Part shown: in pieces, positions 21,220 to 31,274 of the stretch
Layout: every line of letters begins with the position of its first letter
Position numbering within the stretch: the first letter of the stretch is position 1
Source: Candidatus Altimarinota bacterium
GTDB lineage: Bacteria > Patescibacteriota > Gracilibacteria > BD1-5 > UBA6164
Reading direction: 5' to 3'
DNA length: 40,770 bases
NCBI GenBank assembly: GCA_028698305.1
Contig: JAQVDN010000009.1
Coordinates: 1-40,770 of the forward strand
The notes under the pieces: model-generated
Database searches by the model: none
What the model saw: only the letters and a program-made list of their open reading frames with translations
What the model was told of the DNA's origin: nothing
Translations under genes and position numbers: made by a program

Positions 21220-21534
21220 ATGAAAATACTTACTTCAAAACAAGATTTTCTTTTTAAATTTTTTACTTCTTATATTTTTGTCATTTTATTTATTATTTTC
21301 AGTTTTCTATGAAAATGATTTATAAATTTAGAAATATTTTTAGTATTGCTTTGAATAATATTATTTTGGAATATTTTTTTATGAATTTATTTCATTTTTA
21401 AATATAAAGATTTAAAATCAGAAAGAATTAGTCTATTTAAAAAGATAGTGATTTTTCTTTGAATATTTTCATTTTTAACTACATTTTATATTATTTTTAT
21501 GTCGTATAATGTTTGGTTTTTGTATCAAAAATAG
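21220..21534 (+). CDS. Small membrane protein, 104 aa
   Basis: Three predicted membrane helices (about 12-29, 33-53 and 76-93) are separated by short basic loops. No family is recognised. It is the last gene of the large plus-strand cluster and is followed by an intrinsic terminator. Small multi-helix proteins at such positions often act as anchors or immunity components, but nothing in the sequence decides this. Confidence 0.7.
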
Positions 21535-21553
21535 TAATTATATATAAAAAATA

Positions 21554-21584
21554 TTAGTCAAGATTAATTCTTGGCTATTTTTTG
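21554..21584 (+). terminator. Intrinsic terminator of the large cluster
   Basis: AGTCAAGA (21556-21563) pairs with TCTTGGCT (21569-21576), with one G-T pair, then ATTTTTT. It lies 20 bp after the TAG of the 104-aa gene. Confidence 0.75.
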
Positions 21585-21600
21585 AAAAATATGGTAAAAT
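21571..21600 (+). promoter_or_regulatory. Candidate promoter of the KAP NTPase gene
   Basis: TTGGCT (21571-21576), 18 bp, then TAAAAT (21595-21600) preceded by TGG (extended -10). The start would be near 21607, 26 bp before the ATG. The -35 overlaps the terminator stem of the previous cluster. Confidence 0.4.
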
Positions 21601-21632
21601 CAACAAAAGTTTATAAAATAATTTATTTCTAA

Positions 21633-24600
21633 ATGAATAATGAAGATATAGAAATTATTACTCCAAAAGAGTTAATAAAAAATATAACTAAAACAAATAC
21701 AAAAGATGATTATGAAAAATATGATAATTTTTTTACAAATATTAATTTTGATAAACATAGAAAATTATATAAAGATTTAGTTCTTAATAAAAATAATTTT
21801 TATGATAAATTAAAAGAGAAATTTGAAGAAAAAATTAACTTTTTTTGAAAAGATAAATATAAATTTCAAAAAGAAATCCTTTTTAAAATTGCAGAGAATA
21901 ATAAAAAGAAACTATGAGAAATTGAAACTTGAAACCAATTTTCAGATATTTCTTTAAAAAAGGCTTGAAATGCTTTGAATAGTATTTATATAAAAAATAA
22001 CAATATTCAAAATAATGATAGTGAAAGAATGTCATTATTTTGAATAAATTCTTATATAAACAATAAAAGTAAAATTGATAATTTTGAAGATATTTTTTTA
22101 AGTCAAAGAGAAATAAAAAAATTACTAAATTTTATTAGATTTATTTCAATTATTCCTTATTTTTGAAAAAATTATATTAATAAAATATATCAAAAAAATA
22201 AAGAAAAAATAGAAAAAAATTTATCAAGTTTTATTGATAATCAGTTTTATTGTTTATTTTTAGAAATAATTTTTTCAAGAAATAAACAATATTTAAAGGA
22301 ATTTGAATCAATAGATTTTTCTGAATGAAATAACATATATATAGAAAATTATAATAATTATTTTAAATACTGAAAAAAAATAGAAGATTTGAAAATTAAT
22401 GATATTCATTTTCTTGAAATATTATCTTTAAAAATTAAATTCTTAGAAAAACCAACAACGACTTATTTAAATATTTTTCATTATTTATTTCATTATATAC
22501 TAGAAAAAAAAGATTCATATTATGCTAAAAAAGCAGTTTTAAAAGTTTTAAAAAGTATTATTTATATTGATTATGAGTATATAAAAAACCATTTTTATTG
22601 AGATGAACAATTAGTAGAAAAAACTTATAAAGATAGAATATATCAATTATTAAAATCTGGTGATATTAAAGAATTTGAATTAGCTATAGATTTTTTAGTA
22701 GAAACTTTAAAAATTGATACAGATTTTTTAGATATTTATGAAATTATATCAATAATTAACAAATGAGATCAAAATAAAACAGATTGAATATTAAATTTAT
22801 TTTCTGCTTTAATTGAAAAAAATTATCAGTTTTTTAAAGATAATTTTTTAAAACATTTTTATAAATTAGAGGTAAATAAAAATAGTGAAAAAATGAATAC
22901 TTTAGTTGAAGAAGTATCAAAAATATCTTTAGAAGATATTTTTGATATGATATTCTGATATGATACTTGATTTACTGAAGAAAAAGAAAAAATATCTATT
23001 TTTATAAAAGAATATACTTCTTGATCTTGTCTTTTGTCATGATATAGGTGAGTATGAAAATCAACTTTGATTAAAAGTATCATAGAAAAACTCAATAAAT
23101 CAAATGAAAATAATACTGAGTATATTGATATTACCATAAATATTCCTGAACAAAAAAAAGATGAAAATTGAATAACTAAATCTTTTAGTAAAAAAGATTT
23201 AATGAATAAAATTATTCAACAAACTTATTTGAAATTAAAAGATAAATGATTTTCATCTAAACAATTAGAAAAATTACAAGAACAATATATAAGAACATTT
23301 AAACAAGTAGAAGAAATATCTGGATATTTAAAATTAACAAAAAGGTTTTGACTTATTAGAACTGCAATAGAGGTCTTGAAATTTAGTTTACCAGTTTGAT
23401 TTTGATTATTATCACAAGTTTTATTATCAAAATTAAATATATCAATATTTTGAATTGATGTTAAAAATATTATTTCAAATCCTGACCCACTTCAATTATT
23501 AATTGCCTGAATTTTAATTATTTTAAATTTTTTAATATTTAGAACTATTTTTAATGTAAATTATGCTGCTAAATTAGAAAGAACCCTTTATAATGAAGAT
23601 ATTGCTGAAGATAATTTTAAAAATAATTTAGAGATATTATCATCAAAAGAATGAATTTTTAAAAGTATGTTAATTAAAATAATAAATATTTTAAATATTA
23701 TTAATAATCTATTATTATGATTATTTAAAAATTTATTTAATAAAAATACTAAAAAATTCATTATTGTTATAGATGAATTAGATAAGCTACTTGATTTTGA
23801 TAAATTAAATAAGGTTGAAGATAAAGAAAAAATTTCAAGTATGAAAGATATTTTTGAAATTTTATGAAAATTAAAAACTTTATTTTTTGAAGCTGAAAAT
23901 ATATTATTTTTTGTGGTAAGTAATAAAGAAGCATATGATTATTATCTTGCAAATAAATTTCAAGAAGATGATATGATAAGTAATATTTTCAATAAAATTA
24001 TTTATCTTCCAATGAATGACTTAAATCAATTTAATCTAAATTTTAAAGTTGATATAAAGCCTAAAATAGATAATGATTTGAAAGAAAAAATAAAAAAATA
24101 TTTATACTTCAAATCTCATGGGAATTGGAGAAAAGCAAGTTTTATTTTATGAAATGCTATTGAAAATACTTATAGAGAAAATAATGTAGAGAAAGTTAGA
24201 ATAAATTTGTGCGATTTAGAAACTTTTAAAAATGAATATAAGTTTTATGAATTTTTCGATAGCTTATATAAAGTTTTTGAAAAATGAAGTTTAGATGAAT
24301 ATTTCGATCAATTATGAAAAAAATCACTAAGTATTCCTATGGCTGTTCAATCTTTTGAAGAATGAAAAGCAGAATTAAATAATAATATACTCCTTTATAT
24401 TATAAAACTTTTAAAGCTACAATCAAATGAAATAGATAAAACAATAGATAAAGATAATGAAAATAAATTTTATTTTAGTTATTTAGAGAATATTAAAAAT
24501 CTAATAAATTATTTTCATCCTAATAATTTTTTAAACATCAATGACCATATAAATTTTTTTATTGACAATAAAGATCTTACTGAAATAGAATTTATTTGAT

Positions 24601-24848
24601 ACTATGCTTATAGTATTAATAAAATATCAAATAATCAAGCATATAGAGATTTTATTTTAAATTATCTTTTAAATATTTATGAGAGTATTAATAATTTCAA
24701 AATAATTAATTTTCAAGAAATTTTTAAAAATATAAAAATAAATGAAAATGATTTAGATTATCCAGCATTTATAGATTTAATAATTTTATGGTTACCATTA
24801 ATGTTAATTTATTTTAATAAAATAGAAATATGATTCAAAACTGAATAA
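21633..24848 (+). CDS. KAP-like P-loop NTPase with inserted membrane helices
   Basis: 1071 residues. A helical N-terminal region (1-460) precedes Walker A GYRGVGKST (470-478). About 235 residues follow, with two or three hydrophobic helices (near 578-600, 619-640 and possibly 680-703). Walker B is FIIVIDELDKL (D714, E715). A helical C-terminal half follows. Membrane helices inserted between Walker A and B are the hallmark of KAP NTPases, a family that includes the phage-exclusion protein PifA. No nuclease or protease domain is visible, so the effector may be membrane perturbation or the partner protein. The next gene begins 19 bp before this one ends, which implies coupled translation. Confidence 0.8.
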
Positions 24849-26275
24849 AAATTAATTTTAAAAATAAAATAAAAGTAGATTTATATTTATGAGACTTATC
24901 TCATATAATAGATAAATATGATAATTTAGATGAATTTGATAATTTAGATTGATTAGATTTGAAAGAAAATAAACAAATAGATTCATATAAATTTCTAAGT
25001 TTTGTAAAATTATTTATTGAGCAGAAATGAATAAAAGACATTTTAATGAATTATAAAGATTCTATTGATTGAAAAAATTTTTCTAGTCATAATTGGGAAC
25101 AATGTATTTTATGATTAGCAACTTCAGAAAAGCTAAAAGAAAGAGATCCTAAAAGATATTTTTCATGATCCGTTCCATATGTAAATTATGTATTTAATAA
25201 TTTTTTAGATATAGAAGGTGAAATTCCAAAATTAAAAACTGAAATATTAAATAAGAATAATCCACTTATATCAAAATATAACGATATTTTTAAAGACAAT
25301 AATTTAACAAACTTAGAGAAAAAATTTAAATTCATTACTGAATACTTGAATGAAGTGAGTCATACTATAGATGCAGCTTGAATTTGAGGAATGAGCTGAG
25401 CAACTGATTTTCTTCAATTGTATAAATATGTTATGATGGAAGAAATTATTGAAAAAGATGATAGACAGCAAATTATGGAAAGTCTTTTTATTACTTTAAA
25501 ATCAAATGCTGTTGAAAATTTTATAAAAAATTATGATGACTTTATAGAATTATTAAAACAAAAAAATACCAATAATGATAAAAGATTATCAAGGCTTTAT
25601 AATAGGCTTTATTTTATATTTTCATTTGTATTAAATAATCAAAATCCAGAAGAATTTCCAATATATTTCAGTGCTACAAGAAATACACTAAGAGTTTTTT
25701 GAATAGAGTGATATGAAAATGTTGTAAAAGTTTATAAAAATTTTTTATGAAACAATGAATTTAAAAAAGATATTAATATATATTTAGAATCGGTATCAAT
25801 AGATGAAGAAAAATATGCTCTAAAAGATATTTTTCCACTTGATGGTGAATTGAAATTATGAGACAAAAAAAATAAAATTACAAGAAAAGATTTATTTATA
25901 AATCATGCAAAATATAGATTTTTTCAAGATATATGCTGGGTTTTAAATAGAAATGTCTTAGATTGACAAGATTTTGTAAATAATTTATGAAAATGAGAAA
26001 AATTTAATTTTGATGAATTAAAAAATAAAATCTATACTTTTGAAAAGAAAGATTTTTATGTATTAAATGAAATCAAAAAATTAGAAGAGAATTGAGATGT
26101 TGAAGAGAATCAAAAAATAACTTTTTGAGAAATTATTAAGAAAAATTATTTAATACCTGAATGATATATTAGAGAAGTTTCTTCATGAGAATATGAAGTT
26201 ATAAAAATAGATGATTTTTATATTTGAAAAACAAAAACTCAACAATGAATATGAAAAAATAACCAGAAAATATAA
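24830..26275 (+). CDS. Hypothetical partner of the KAP NTPase, 481 aa
   Basis: A soluble protein without recognised domains. The ATG at 24830 lies inside the 3' end of the NTPase gene (19-bp overlap, different frame), so both are probably made together. Visible features: an NWEQCILGLATSEKLKERD segment near residue 88, a glycine-rich turn (AAGIGGMSGATDF) near residue 184, and IYFSATRNTLRVFG near residue 278. The last 60 residues end in a basic, Gln/Asn-rich tail. There are no membrane helices, so it is likely cytoplasmic and bound to the NTPase. Function unknown. Confidence 0.72.
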
Positions 26276-26474
26276 CCATAAAATAATCAGATCTATAAAA
26301 TCAATTATTTTAATATCATTTTCATTATTAAAAACTAGTTGAAATATTTACAATAATATAATAATTCATAATGAATTTTATTCATAATTTTTGTTATTAA
26401 ATATAACAAAAAAGAGGGGTATTCTAAAAAAATCCTCTCTTTGTTAATAAATATAGCATTATTATAATATATTT
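26276..26474. other. Convergent intergenic region
   Basis: Lies between the 481-aa gene (plus) and the AAA+ gene (minus). It contains AT-rich symmetric elements (TAATTCATAATGAATT; TTGTTAT with ATAACAA) and the terminator at 26408. No gene is seen. Confidence 0.6.
26408..26446. terminator. Terminator of the KAP NTPase pair, possibly bidirectional
   Basis: AAAGAGGGG (26411-26419) pairs with CCTCTCTTT (26434-26442) with one G-T pair. It is preceded by an A run but has no long T run after it. Confidence 0.6.
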
Positions 26475-27815
26475 TTACTTCCTAAGTCACACTAATTTTC
26501 ATTTTTTGAATTGATTTTTGAATATATAATTTTTCATGATAAATAATTTTATTTCAATATAAATAATGTCATTAATTCCCCTAAAACCTTTAGTGTAATC
26601 AAATTTTTTTATTTTATCATTAAACTTATCTAAGTTAGGTAATTTTTCCCAAGTGATATTAAAGTTATAACACAACTCAATCTTTAAATTTCTAAACTCT
26701 TTTTCTAGATATTCATTAAATAAAGATTTTTTTAAATGGTTAAAAAAGAAAAAATTATTTCATCTATTCAAACGATTAAATACACTTATATTAATTTTTA
26801 ATTTATTTTTAAAATAATCTTCAATAAAATCTGAATCTATATTCTTTTTTTCAATTTTAGTTTTTTTATTTTCTCATATATCAAATCAAATCTTATTGTA
26901 ATTACTCATAAGTTTGTTTTCATATTGATCATAACCTAAGTTAGAATTAAAAACAAAGATAAAATTAGATAAATCCACTTTTGTACTGTTATTTTTTGTA
27001 TAGACTTCTTTGTTATTAATAATATTCATTATGGTAGTGAAGAATGTATTTATGTTTCAATTCTCACTATTCATTCCTTTTTCTATTTCATCAAAAATTA
27101 ATATCATTTTTCAATTATGCTTTTGAGAAATATTATTAATATTTTCCATTATACTATTATCATTACTCGAATATCAATCTGTCGCTCAAAGAAGAGAATT
27201 CAATTCAACCCGATGAAATTGAGACAAATCAATTATAAATATTCAAAAATCTAATTTTTCAGCTATCAATTCACAAAGATAATTCTTTCATGATCAGCTA
27301 GGTCAGAAGTTAAAGAAAACTCATAAGTTCTTGTCATTATTTTCATTTCTGTATGTATTAAGCATAAAATTACTTATATATTGTTCAATTATATGATTTT
27401 GACCTAAAATTTTTATTTTCAAATACCTTTCTAATTCAAGTAATTCTTCGATCTTGAATGAATATAAAGTATCATCTTTAACTTTTTTATTGTTTTTAAG
27501 ATGTTTTGGTTTTTCTCATTCGATATATTCTATTTCTCAGTTTCACTTATCTACTTCAGTGAACCGAACTTCTTTAAAATCAATAACATCATCAAATTTT
27601 TCCCCTTTCTTATTTTCTTTGTTTTCTTCTTTTTTTGAAGAATGCTTTTTTATAAAATTTTTCATCATTTGTATTTGTTCTTCATCGCTTTTTCATCTAT
27701 AGTCTTGTTTATAAATATCAGGGATTGTAAAAATCTCATCTCTCAACAACAAATTGATATCAGCATTAATACTATTTTCATTAGTATTATTTATTTCTTC
27801 TTTACTTGGCTTCAT
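26475..27815 (-). CDS. Clp-like AAA+ ATPase
   Basis: 446 residues. A variable, charged N-terminal region (1-130) has no recognised protease-binding or substrate domain. One AAA+ module follows: ILGQNHIIEQYI before the P-loop, Walker A GPSGSGKN (171-178), RVELNSLLGATDGYSS, Walker B MILIFDEIEKG, and INTFFTTIMNIINN with sensor FIFVFNSN. The C-terminal lid contains FNRLNR (arginine finger region) and GFRGINDII. The order fits the ClpA/ClpB D2 type. Asn178 replaces the usual Thr/Ser after the Walker Lys. Single-module ATPases of this type act as unfoldases or sensors; no protease gene is adjacent. It is divergent from the XRE regulator. Confidence 0.82.
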
Positions 27816-27849
27816 AATATAATTAGTTAAGAAATAAAATATACTTTAT

Positions 27850-27877
27850 ATTATATTCGCTATTTTTAAAAAGTCAG
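27850..27877 (-). promoter_or_regulatory. Candidate leftward promoter of the AAA+ gene
   Basis: Read on the minus strand: CTGACT, 16 bp, TATAAT, with the -10 ending 35 bp before the ATG at 27815. Confidence 0.45.
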
Positions 27878-27886
27878 CTCAAAATA

Positions 27887-27903
27887 GCCAAAACCAACTT
27901 GGC
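27887..27903. promoter_or_regulatory. Candidate operator between divergent promoters
   Basis: GCCAA-N7-TTGGC is an inverted repeat with G/C content unusual for this DNA. It lies between the leftward promoter (27850-27877) and the rightward one (27925-27954). It is a natural site for the XRE protein encoded at 27988. Confidence 0.45.
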
Positions 27904-27924
27904 AATTTTAAGTTTTTATTTAAC

Positions 27925-27954
27925 TTGAATTTTTTTTGAAAAAATATATATTAA
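27925..27954 (+). promoter_or_regulatory. Candidate rightward promoter of the XRE gene
   Basis: TTGAAT (27925-27930), 18 bp, TATTAA (27949-27954), 33 bp before the ATG at 27988. Confidence 0.4.
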
Positions 27955-27987
27955 ATGCACTATAAACTATCACTATTTTGAAAGTAT

Positions 27988-28206
27988 ATGAATAAAGAAA
28001 AAGATAAAAATATTTTATGAAGCAATATTAAGAAATTAAGAAACAAGCTAGAACTAACACAAGAACAATTATCAAAAAAAGCTGATATTTCTTATACGAG
28101 TTTAACGAAAATAGAAACTTGAGTTATAAAAGAACCATCTGTATATACAATTGCTAAAATTGCAAAAGCATTTGATGTAAGTATTGAAAGTTTATTAGTT
28201 GATTAG
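27988..28206 (+). CDS. XRE-family helix-turn-helix regulator
   Basis: 72 residues forming one helix-turn-helix domain: IKKLRNKLELTQEQLSKKAD, then ISYTSLTKIETG as recognition helix region, and IAKIAKAFDVSIESLL. It is small enough to be the controller (C) protein that times many type II restriction-modification systems, and the methyltransferase gene starts 72 bp downstream. It may also repress the divergent AAA+ gene through the inverted repeat at 27887. The start is set by the first ATG before the domain. Confidence 0.88.
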
Positions 28207-28240
28207 AAACAAATATAACTTATTTAAAGTTAAAAAATAA

Positions 28241-28270
28241 TTTACATATTAAAAATTAATTTAGTAATAT
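28241..28270 (+). promoter_or_regulatory. Candidate promoter of the methyltransferase
   Basis: TTTACA (28241-28246), 18 bp, TAATAT (28265-28270). Initiation would fall within about 2 bases of the ATG at 28279, giving an essentially leaderless message. Confidence 0.4.
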
Positions 28271-28278
28271 AAAAAATA

Positions 28279-29148
28279 ATGTTTAAATTTATAGATTTAT
28301 TTGCAGGTATTGGATGATTTCATTTAGCATTTCATAATATTTGATGAGAGTGTGTGTTTTCTTCTGAATTTGATTTACATGCAAGAAAAACATATGAAGA
28401 AAATTATAAAAATATATCTCCAGAAATGTTTAAAAATGGAAATTTTGCATGAGATATTACTTTAATAGATCCTCAAAATATTCCTGATTTTGATATATTA
28501 TGTGCTGGATTTCCTTGTCAGCCTTTTTCACAGGCAGGATTTAAAAAATGATTTAATGATGAAGATAGAGGAACTTTATTTTTTAATATAGCAAATATAA
28601 TTAAAGAAAAACAACCAGAGGCATTTTTTCTTGAAAATGTAAAACATTTATTAAATCATGATAATTGAAATACATTTAATACGATAAAAAAAATTATAGA
28701 AGAAGACTTATGATATTCATTTTTTTATAAAATAGTTAAGGCTTCCGATTTTTGATTACCTCAAAATAGACCTAGATTGTTTATGGTTGGTTTTAAAGAT
28801 AAGAGTATAAAATTTGAATTTCCTCAGGAAAAAAAATTAGAACTAACAATGTCAGATATTTTTTGATGAAAATGCGAAAAAAAGATATGATATACTTTAA
28901 GAGTTTGATGAAGAGGTTCAAATATTGATGATAGAAGAAATTGGGACTCATACCTCGTCGATTGAAAAGTAAAAAGAATTTGAGTAAATGAATGAAAAAA
29001 AATGCAATGATTTCCTGAACAGTTTATCTTTCCAGTTTCCCAAACACAAGCGATGAAACAATTGTGAAATTCAGTTGCAATTCCTGCTATACAAGCAACG
29101 GCAGAAAGAATATTTTATTATTTAAAAAATAAAAATGCAAGCAAATAA
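28279..29148 (+). CDS. HpaII-type DNA cytosine-5 methyltransferase
   Basis: 289 residues with [15 protein letters not shown] (motif I), SSEFD (motif II), [11 protein letters not shown] with catalytic Cys80 (motif IV), FLENVKH (VI) and [10 protein letters not shown] (VIII). The target-recognition region includes [16 protein letters not shown], followed by GVNEGKKMQGFPEQF (IX) and [13 protein letters not shown] (X). It methylates cytosine to protect the host from the endonuclease encoded by the next gene, whose start overlaps this gene by 14 bp. The site is inferred to be CCGG only because the endonuclease looks HpaII-like. It is followed in the same orientation by the Hachiman genes. Confidence 0.93.
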
Positions 29149-30202
29149 ATGAGAATGGAGTGAGTTCTATGTATTTTTAAAACTTTTAAGTGAATGAAAA
29201 ATATATTGAGCTGATGAAAACTTAAATAAAATTGAAAATATTTTTTATATATTACTGAAAATAATTAGATTAGAAAATAATGAAAGATATGAATATCTAT
29301 ATGATAAGGTAATAAGTATTTATAAATGAAATGAACTATTATTATCAAAACCTGTTTCAGAGTTTAAAGATAAATCTGACTTTTTATTTAATGAGATTAA
29401 AAATGCTAATTGAAGTTCTTTTTGAGTTCCTGAAATTGAAAAATTTATGAATAATATATATTGTTCAAAATTAAAAGCTCCGTCTCGTGAAAAAAGAGAT
29501 ATAACAATTGTTGTAGAAGATACGAAAATATGATGAGAACCTGAATTATGATTTAGTATTAAGTCTCAAATTTGAAATCCTTCAACGTTATTAAATGCTG
29601 CTCAAACAACAAATTTTATTTATGAAGTAAATAATTTAGATAAAAAATATATTGATATTATTAACAAAATAGATGGTAGCTCAAAAATTAAAGATAGACT
29701 AAGTAAAATTTCTGAATTGTGATGAAAAGTTAGTTATGTTTGAATGCAAGAAAATAATTTTAAACAAAACTTAGAAATAATTGATTCTAATTTACCTAAA
29801 ATTATTTGAAGTTATGTATACAAATTCTTTACTTCTTCATATAGTAAAATTTCTGATTTAACAAATGAAGTTACAAAAGAAAATCCATTAAAAACTGAAA
29901 TTATTAATGAAAATTTTTATATAAATAAAATTAAACATTTCTTAAGAAATGTTTCTTTGTGAATGACTCCTACAAAAGATTGGGATACTAAAAATGAAGT
30001 AACTTGATGATTTATTGTTGTAAAAGATAATTGAGAAATACTTTGTTATCATATTTATAATAAAGAAGATTTTGAAAATTATTTATATAAAAATACTAAG
30101 TTGGAAACTGCTAGTAGTACAAGACATAAATTCTGAATTTTATATGAAGAAAATAGTAAAATCTACATAAAACTTAATTTACAAGTAAGATTTTTAGTTT
30201 AA
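29135..30202 (+). CDS. HpaII-like type II restriction endonuclease
   Basis: 355 residues, close to the length I recall for HpaII. The N-terminus NKGEWSEFYVFLKLLSEG with YGADENLNKIE, and the centre GEPELGFSIKSQIGNPSTLL and NAAQTTNFIYEV, match the pattern of the RE_HpaII family, which cuts CCGG. FSIKSQ lies in the likely catalytic core. The ATG at 29135 is within the methyltransferase 3' end, the usual tight coupling of such pairs. HamA starts 17 bp after the stop. The family assignment is from remembered motifs; the CCGG site is inferred. Confidence 0.82.
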
Positions 30203-30218
30203 TTTAATTTAAGAAGAT

Positions 30219-31271
30219 ATGGATGATAAATTTAATAAATTAATTTGACCAAAAAAAGAAGAAGATGAAAGCATTTTAGGAATATTACCTAAAGTGCCTT
30301 TATCTAATCATCAAAATACAAGAATTAATATAAATTGTCATTTTATAGATTATAACGATTCTGAACAAAGAAGAGGGCATTATTTTGATTTTATATCAAA
30401 CTCAATTTTATCATATATTTTAGAAAGAAAGGAACTAGATAAAGCAACTCATCATAGTGATTATGTAAAATTATCAAAAGAAGCAAAATCAAAGATATGG
30501 GAAATTGCAAATCAAGAAAATGAAAAAAATGATTGATTGCTGGGAGAATGGAATTTATATTTATTTTTAGAATATATTGAAAATGCAAAAAAATTAGTTT
30601 CTAGAATGAGTTTAGATACTTCAACTCAAGGAAATAGAAAATGACTTGATTGAGTACATTTTAAAATTGAAGATTGAAATATTTATATTTATTTGTGAGA
30701 AGCTAAAATATACAAAGATATAGAATTATGATTAAAAGATGCTCTTTGATCAATAAATAAATTTTTTGTAGATGATAGATATCATAAAGAACAAATTCAT
30801 ATAATTAAAGAGCATTTAGATTTATCTTGAGATAAGGAATTAGAAGACTTTTTATTGAATAATAAAATATTTACTCCAAGTTCTACTAAAACAGCAAATG
30901 AGATTTTATCTATTTTTATTATGTTTGATTGTAATTCATTAAAAGAAATTGAAGAAAAACATAAAAAGGATTTTAAATCTAGAGAGGCTATTATAAAAGA
31001 AATTGAAGATTACTATACAAAATATTTTGAAGAAAAAATATATAAAGAAATAGAAGATAATTTAAATTTAAAAAATTTTAAATTATCTTGAGTTCATAGA
31101 AGTAAAGAAGATATAGAAGAAGATAAAAAAAGTTGAATTGAAGAACCTAAAAAAACAGAGACTATAGAAATTGAGAATAAAATAAAAAATAAACAATTCA
31201 TTTTTTATTTTATACCTGTAAAAGATGTAGATAATTTAAGAAAAGACTTTAAAAATCATTTAAGTAAATAA
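30219..31271 (+). CDS. hamA: HamA (Hachiman effector nuclease, DUF1837)
   Basis: 350 residues. The central block GLDGVHFKIEDGN followed by IYLGEAKIYKD supplies a PD-(D/E)XK-type core, with D144, E161 and K163 as candidate catalytic residues, then the amphipathic GLKDALGSINKFF. This is the DUF1837 pattern of HamA, the nuclease of the Hachiman anti-phage system, which is held inactive by the HamB helicase and cleaves DNA when HamB senses aberrant DNA. Residues about 270-310 form a charged linker. The helicase gene starts 3 bp downstream, the canonical hamAB order. Confidence 0.82.
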
Positions 31272-31274
31272 TAT

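Noticed and set aside
6401-21534. The many in-frame TGA codons as frameshifts or pseudogenes
   Set aside because: They fall at conserved glycines across families; UGA = Gly explains them. Only the TAA at 6764 is a real interruption.
27454-27830. Plus-strand open frames near 27454-27830
   Set aside because: Antisense shadows of the AAA+ gene on the minus strand.
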